Positions 5,352 to 7,434 of a DNA stretch of 7,434 nucleotides are shown here, one piece after another; the stretch's first letter is position 1; every line of letters begins with the position of its first letter. This stretch comes from Planctomycetia bacterium. GTDB taxonomy: Bacteria > Planctomycetota > Planctomycetia > Pirellulales > UBA1268. Made by a program: the position numbers and the translations under genes. The stretch covers positions 1 to 7,434 of the forward strand of contig RGBY01000125.1 of the NCBI GenBank assembly GCA_009919445.1, read 5' to 3'. The notes beneath the pieces were generated by a model, which searched no databases, was not told the origin of the DNA, and saw only the letters and a list, made by a program, of their open reading frames with translations.

Positions 5352-7028
5352 ATGCTGCTGGGCGCGGTTTTTGAGCGTGAGGTGCGATTCGCCCCGAGGG
5401 CACGGGGGCTGTTCGTCGGCCGGGCCATCTATGCTGGCAGCCTGCTGGCCATCATTGCCACCTGCTGGCTGGTGATGACCGGCACCCAGTCAATCACCAC
5501 GGCTGGTGATACCGCCCGGTTCGGTGCCACCCTGTTACGAACACTCGCACCGCTGCAACTGACGCTGGCTGTGCTTGCTGCCGCCATGACGGCCGCCGTC
5601 GCGGTGAGCGTGGAAAAAGATCGTCGAACCCTCGAACTGCTGCTGCTCAGCCGACTCACCGAGCGTGAACTCGTCCTAGGCAAACTTGCTGCCAGCCTGC
5701 TGCGGGTCTTGCTGATGCTGCTCTCGGCAATTCCGGTGTTTGGAATCGCTGCCCTCTTCGGCGGTGTCACCGTGCCCCAGTTGGCCCGGCTGTTTGTCGT
5801 AACTGCTGCGGCAGCCCTGGCGGCAGCCAGCATTGCCACCACCGTTGCCTTCTGGAAAGACACTACCTTCCAGGCGGTGGCCATCACCGCCTTCGCCCTG
5901 GTCGCCTGGGTGGTTGCCGGTGAGGCGGTGGTCGGCTGGCTGGGACCAGATGCCGGTGAGCAGATCTCACCAGCCCGGGCCATGTTTGCCGCTCTCACCC
6001 CAGCCGGTGGCGGCCTCGGCTCGTTCCTGGGGCTTTGCTGCGGCGTGATTGTGATCACCAATGTGTTGGCAATCTATCGGGTGCGGGCCTGGAACATGGC
6101 CCGTGAAGCCCGACGGGCGGCTCAAGCCCGCTCGCAGGCCGGCCCCGCCAGGCAGCGGCCGGCACGACAGGTCTGGTCGAACCCAATCCTCTGGCGGGAA
6201 ATCTGCACCAGTGCCTATGGTCGCACCATTGTCATCGTCCGCCTGGCCTGGCTGCTGTTGTTCGCAGCAGCCGTTACCGGCGTGATGAGTGAGGCCCGGG
6301 TCGAACGGCCCGACCGCTTCGCAGTGGCGGTGGCGGTCATTCCCATGGCGCTGGCCAGCCTGCTGGCGGTCACCGCCTTGGCCGTGACCAGCATCACGAC
6401 CGAACGTGATCGGGGCTCACTCGACCTGCTGCTTGTCAGTGACCTTGAACCCAAAGAGTTCATCTGGGGCAAACTCCTCGGCGTGCTGGTGGTGGCCCGT
6501 GAGGTGGTGCTGCTGCCACTGCTCCTCTGCGTCGCCCTCGTTGCCAGTGGCATCGCTTCGGTTGAAAATGGCGTTTACCTAATGTTGGGAACATCTATCC
6601 TGCTGTTCTTTGCGGCGGTCCTCGGCATTCACATTGGGCTTTCCTACCCGTCGTCACGCCGGGCTATTGCGGTGGGACTCGGGACAATCGCATTTCTCTT
6701 TATCGGTGTGGCCACAGCCATGCGGATCATGGTTGCCTTTGGGGCGAGCTTCGAACTCCAGCTTGCTCCCTTCCTGGCTGTCATCGTCGGTGGTGGCATC
6801 GGGCTGTATGCCGCCCTTTCGGCCCGCAACCCCTCGCCCGCTATTGGCTGGGCCTCGGCCATCCTGCCAGCCCTGACCTTTGTCGGCATCACCGGCTTTC
6901 TGCAAGGCAACACCCTGCAGGTCCTGCTGGTGGCGGCCGTCGCCTACGGGTTTGCCACGGTCGCCCTGTTGGTGCCGGCTATCGGAGCCTTCGACCTGCT
7001 CACCGGTCGTACCACAGCAGGCGAGTAG
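5352..7028 (+). CDS. ABC-2 type transporter permease, double-length with internal duplication
   Basis: 558 residues, an integral membrane permease that should pair with an ATP-binding subunit. The two halves are clearly related. Each starts with an amphipathic RE-containing segment: GAVFEREVRFAPRARGLF at residues 4-21 and NPILWREICTSAYGRT at 277-292. Each then has the cytoplasmic motif of ABC-2 permeases: VEKDRRTLELLLLS with ELVLGKL at 87-112, and TERDRGSLDLLLVS with EFIWGKL at 350-375. Roughly twelve hydrophobic segments are spread over both halves, with a basic Arg/Ala/Gln-rich cytoplasmic linker at about 246-272. The last half ends in several strongly hydrophobic helices (about 440-550). 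The ATG at 5352 is preceded by GAGG at six bases and gives the usual GxVFxRE opening; a GTG at 5340 would add four residues. No ATPase or periplasmic partner is adjacent in this window, so the substrate is unknown. Confidence 0.85.
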   Translation: MLLGAVFEREVRFAPRARGLFVGRAIYAGSLLAIIATCWLVMTGTQSITTAGDTARFGATLLRTLAPLQLTLAVLAAAMTAAVAVSVEKDRRTLELLLLSRLTERELVLGKLAASLLRVLLMLLSAIPVFGIAALFGGVTVPQLARLFVVTAAAALAAASIATTVAFWKDTTFQAVAITAFALVAWVVAGEAVVGWLGPDAGEQISPARAMFAALTPAGGGLGSFLGLCCGVIVITNVLAIYRVRAWNMAREARRAAQARSQAGPARQRPARQVWSNPILWREICTSAYGRTIVIVRLAWLLLFAAAVTGVMSEARVERPDRFAVAVAVIPMALASLLAVTALAVTSITTERDRGSLDLLLVSDLEPKEFIWGKLLGVLVVAREVVLLPLLLCVALVASGIASVENGVYLMLGTSILLFFAAVLGIHIGLSYPSSRRAIAVGLGTIAFLFIGVATAMRIMVAFGASFELQLAPFLAVIVGGGIGLYAALSARNPSPAIGWASAILPALTFVGITGFLQGNTLQVLLVAAVAYGFATVALLVPAIGAFDLLTGRTTAGE

Positions 7029-7085
7029 CCAGTTGCCCGCCGGGTGTTTGGTCTGCTGGTCGCACTCAGCGTTACAGCATGGAAG

Positions 7086-7105
7086 CCCCCGGTGGAAACC
7101 GGGGG
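7086..7105. repeat. Perfect 8-bp stem hairpin with GNRA-type loop
   Basis: CCCCCGGT (7086-7093) pairs exactly with ACCGGGGG (7098-7105) around GGAA, a GNRA tetraloop, on the plus strand. It lies 57 bases after the permease stop. It could stop transcription or protect the 3' end of the permease mRNA, but no T run follows (ACAGGCGG). It may instead be a REP-like dispersed palindrome; that cannot be judged from one copy. Confidence 0.6.
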
Positions 7106-7199
7106 ACAGGCGGCACTGTTGACGTGGCACGGCGTTCGTTGGTGGTGCGGGTCCGCTCGCTCCCGCTCGCGGCTTGCTTGTGCGTAGGCCCGGGGGATT

Positions 7200-7216
7200 G
7201 TCAGAGTTGATCTGAC
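7200..7216. repeat. Small perfect inverted repeat
   Basis: GTCAGA (7200-7205) and TCTGAC (7211-7216) form a 6-bp stem with a five-base loop GTTGA. It sits 29 bases beyond the TPR-like stop codon on its downstream side and could be part of a weak terminator for either convergent gene. No T run flanks it. Confidence 0.4.
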
Positions 7217-7245
7217 GGCAGACTCAATGGCACTGCAGCAGTCAC

Positions 7246-7434
7246 TTATCGTCGAAGTGTTCCCGCACCGTCAGCCTCAATCGCAGCGAGCCGCTCTGCT
7301 GCCTGCTGTGGGGCATCGCCCTTGGCCACCGCAGCCCGATAACTTTCAGCGGCATCGAGCCGGCGGCCGAGTGACTCCTGAGCAAGTCCCTCGAGCGCAA
7401 GAACCTCTGCGGGCACCTGATTGGGTCCATAGGT
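7246..7434 (-). CDS. C-terminal end of a TPR-like repeat protein (partial)
   Basis: The last 62 codons of a gene that enters from the right edge and ends at TAA (7246-7248). The residues EVLALEGLAQESLGRRLDAA, then ESYRAAVAKGD, fit a tetratricopeptide repeat: small residues at the helix-A packing positions, then A and Y/A in helix B. A final helix (PQQAAERLAAIEA) and a short tail ending TLRR follow. TPR repeats mediate protein-protein contacts. The rest of the protein, and so its role, is outside the window. This frame was preferred over the overlapping open frame one base away because its composition (Ala, Glu, Leu, Arg in a heptad-like spacing) is that of a real helical repeat. Confidence 0.7.
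   Translation of the reverse strand, partial: TYGPNQVPAEVLALEGLAQESLGRRLDAAESYRAAVAKGDAPQQAAERLAAIEADGAGTLRR

Larger units (their letters stand above)
7029..7245. other. Convergent intergenic spacer with hairpins and short repeats
   Basis: 217 bases between the stop codons of the permease (plus) and the TPR-like gene (minus). No open frame here has coding character. It contains two perfect inverted repeats (7086-7105 and 7200-7216) and a direct repeat of CCGCTCGC (7153-7160 and 7163-7170). Position between convergent genes fits a bidirectional termination zone or a site tolerant of dispersed repeats. Confidence 0.6.

Noticed and set aside
5429..6061. A 210-codon open frame on the minus strand
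   Set aside because: It is the antisense of the permease, Ser/Thr/Ala/Arg-rich and without motifs; the plus-strand frame has a duplicated permease motif and a ribosome site.
7242..7430. A minus-strand open frame with an ATG at 7430
   Set aside because: It overlaps the TPR-like C-terminus in another frame; the TPR frame has clear helical repeat composition and runs to the window edge.

Overview
The window looks like chromosomal DNA from a planctomycete, most probably in or near the Pirellulales. The grounds are high G+C by eye, a DUF3467 protein, an ABC-2 permease in the double-length style common in that phylum, and a GAF/HlyD fusion protein. No rRNA, tRNA, insertion sequence or CRISPR array is visible. 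The organism call is inference from gene content; no marker gene is present.

Layout: positions 1-4726 are all minus strand. Reading in the direction of transcription there is a membrane protein of unknown family (4726 to 3587), a small DUF3467 protein (3398 to 3081) followed by a strong hairpin that may terminate it, a 695-residue protein with a GAF-like cytoplasmic half and a HlyD-type periplasmic adaptor half (2886 to 799), and 13 bases later a second, exported HlyD-type adaptor that runs off the left edge (785 to 1). Positions 4831-7028 are plus strand: a small exported protein of unknown function, then a double-length ABC-2 type permease. A convergent spacer (7029-7245) with perfect hairpins and short repeats separates these from the C-terminal end of a TPR-like protein that enters from the right edge on the minus strand.

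Functional reading: the best-supported unit is the left-hand operon of two different HlyD-family adaptors, one of which carries a cytoplasmic sensor-like region. No transporter ATPase, inner-membrane pump, outer-membrane channel or protease is inside the window, so the partner of these adaptors must lie beyond position 1 or elsewhere. The permease likewise has no ATPase gene beside it here. The GAF-TM-HlyD architecture with its hydrophobic C-terminal tail is the most interesting item. It is probably a recurring planctomycete arrangement rather than unique, and its substrate cannot be read from the sequence.
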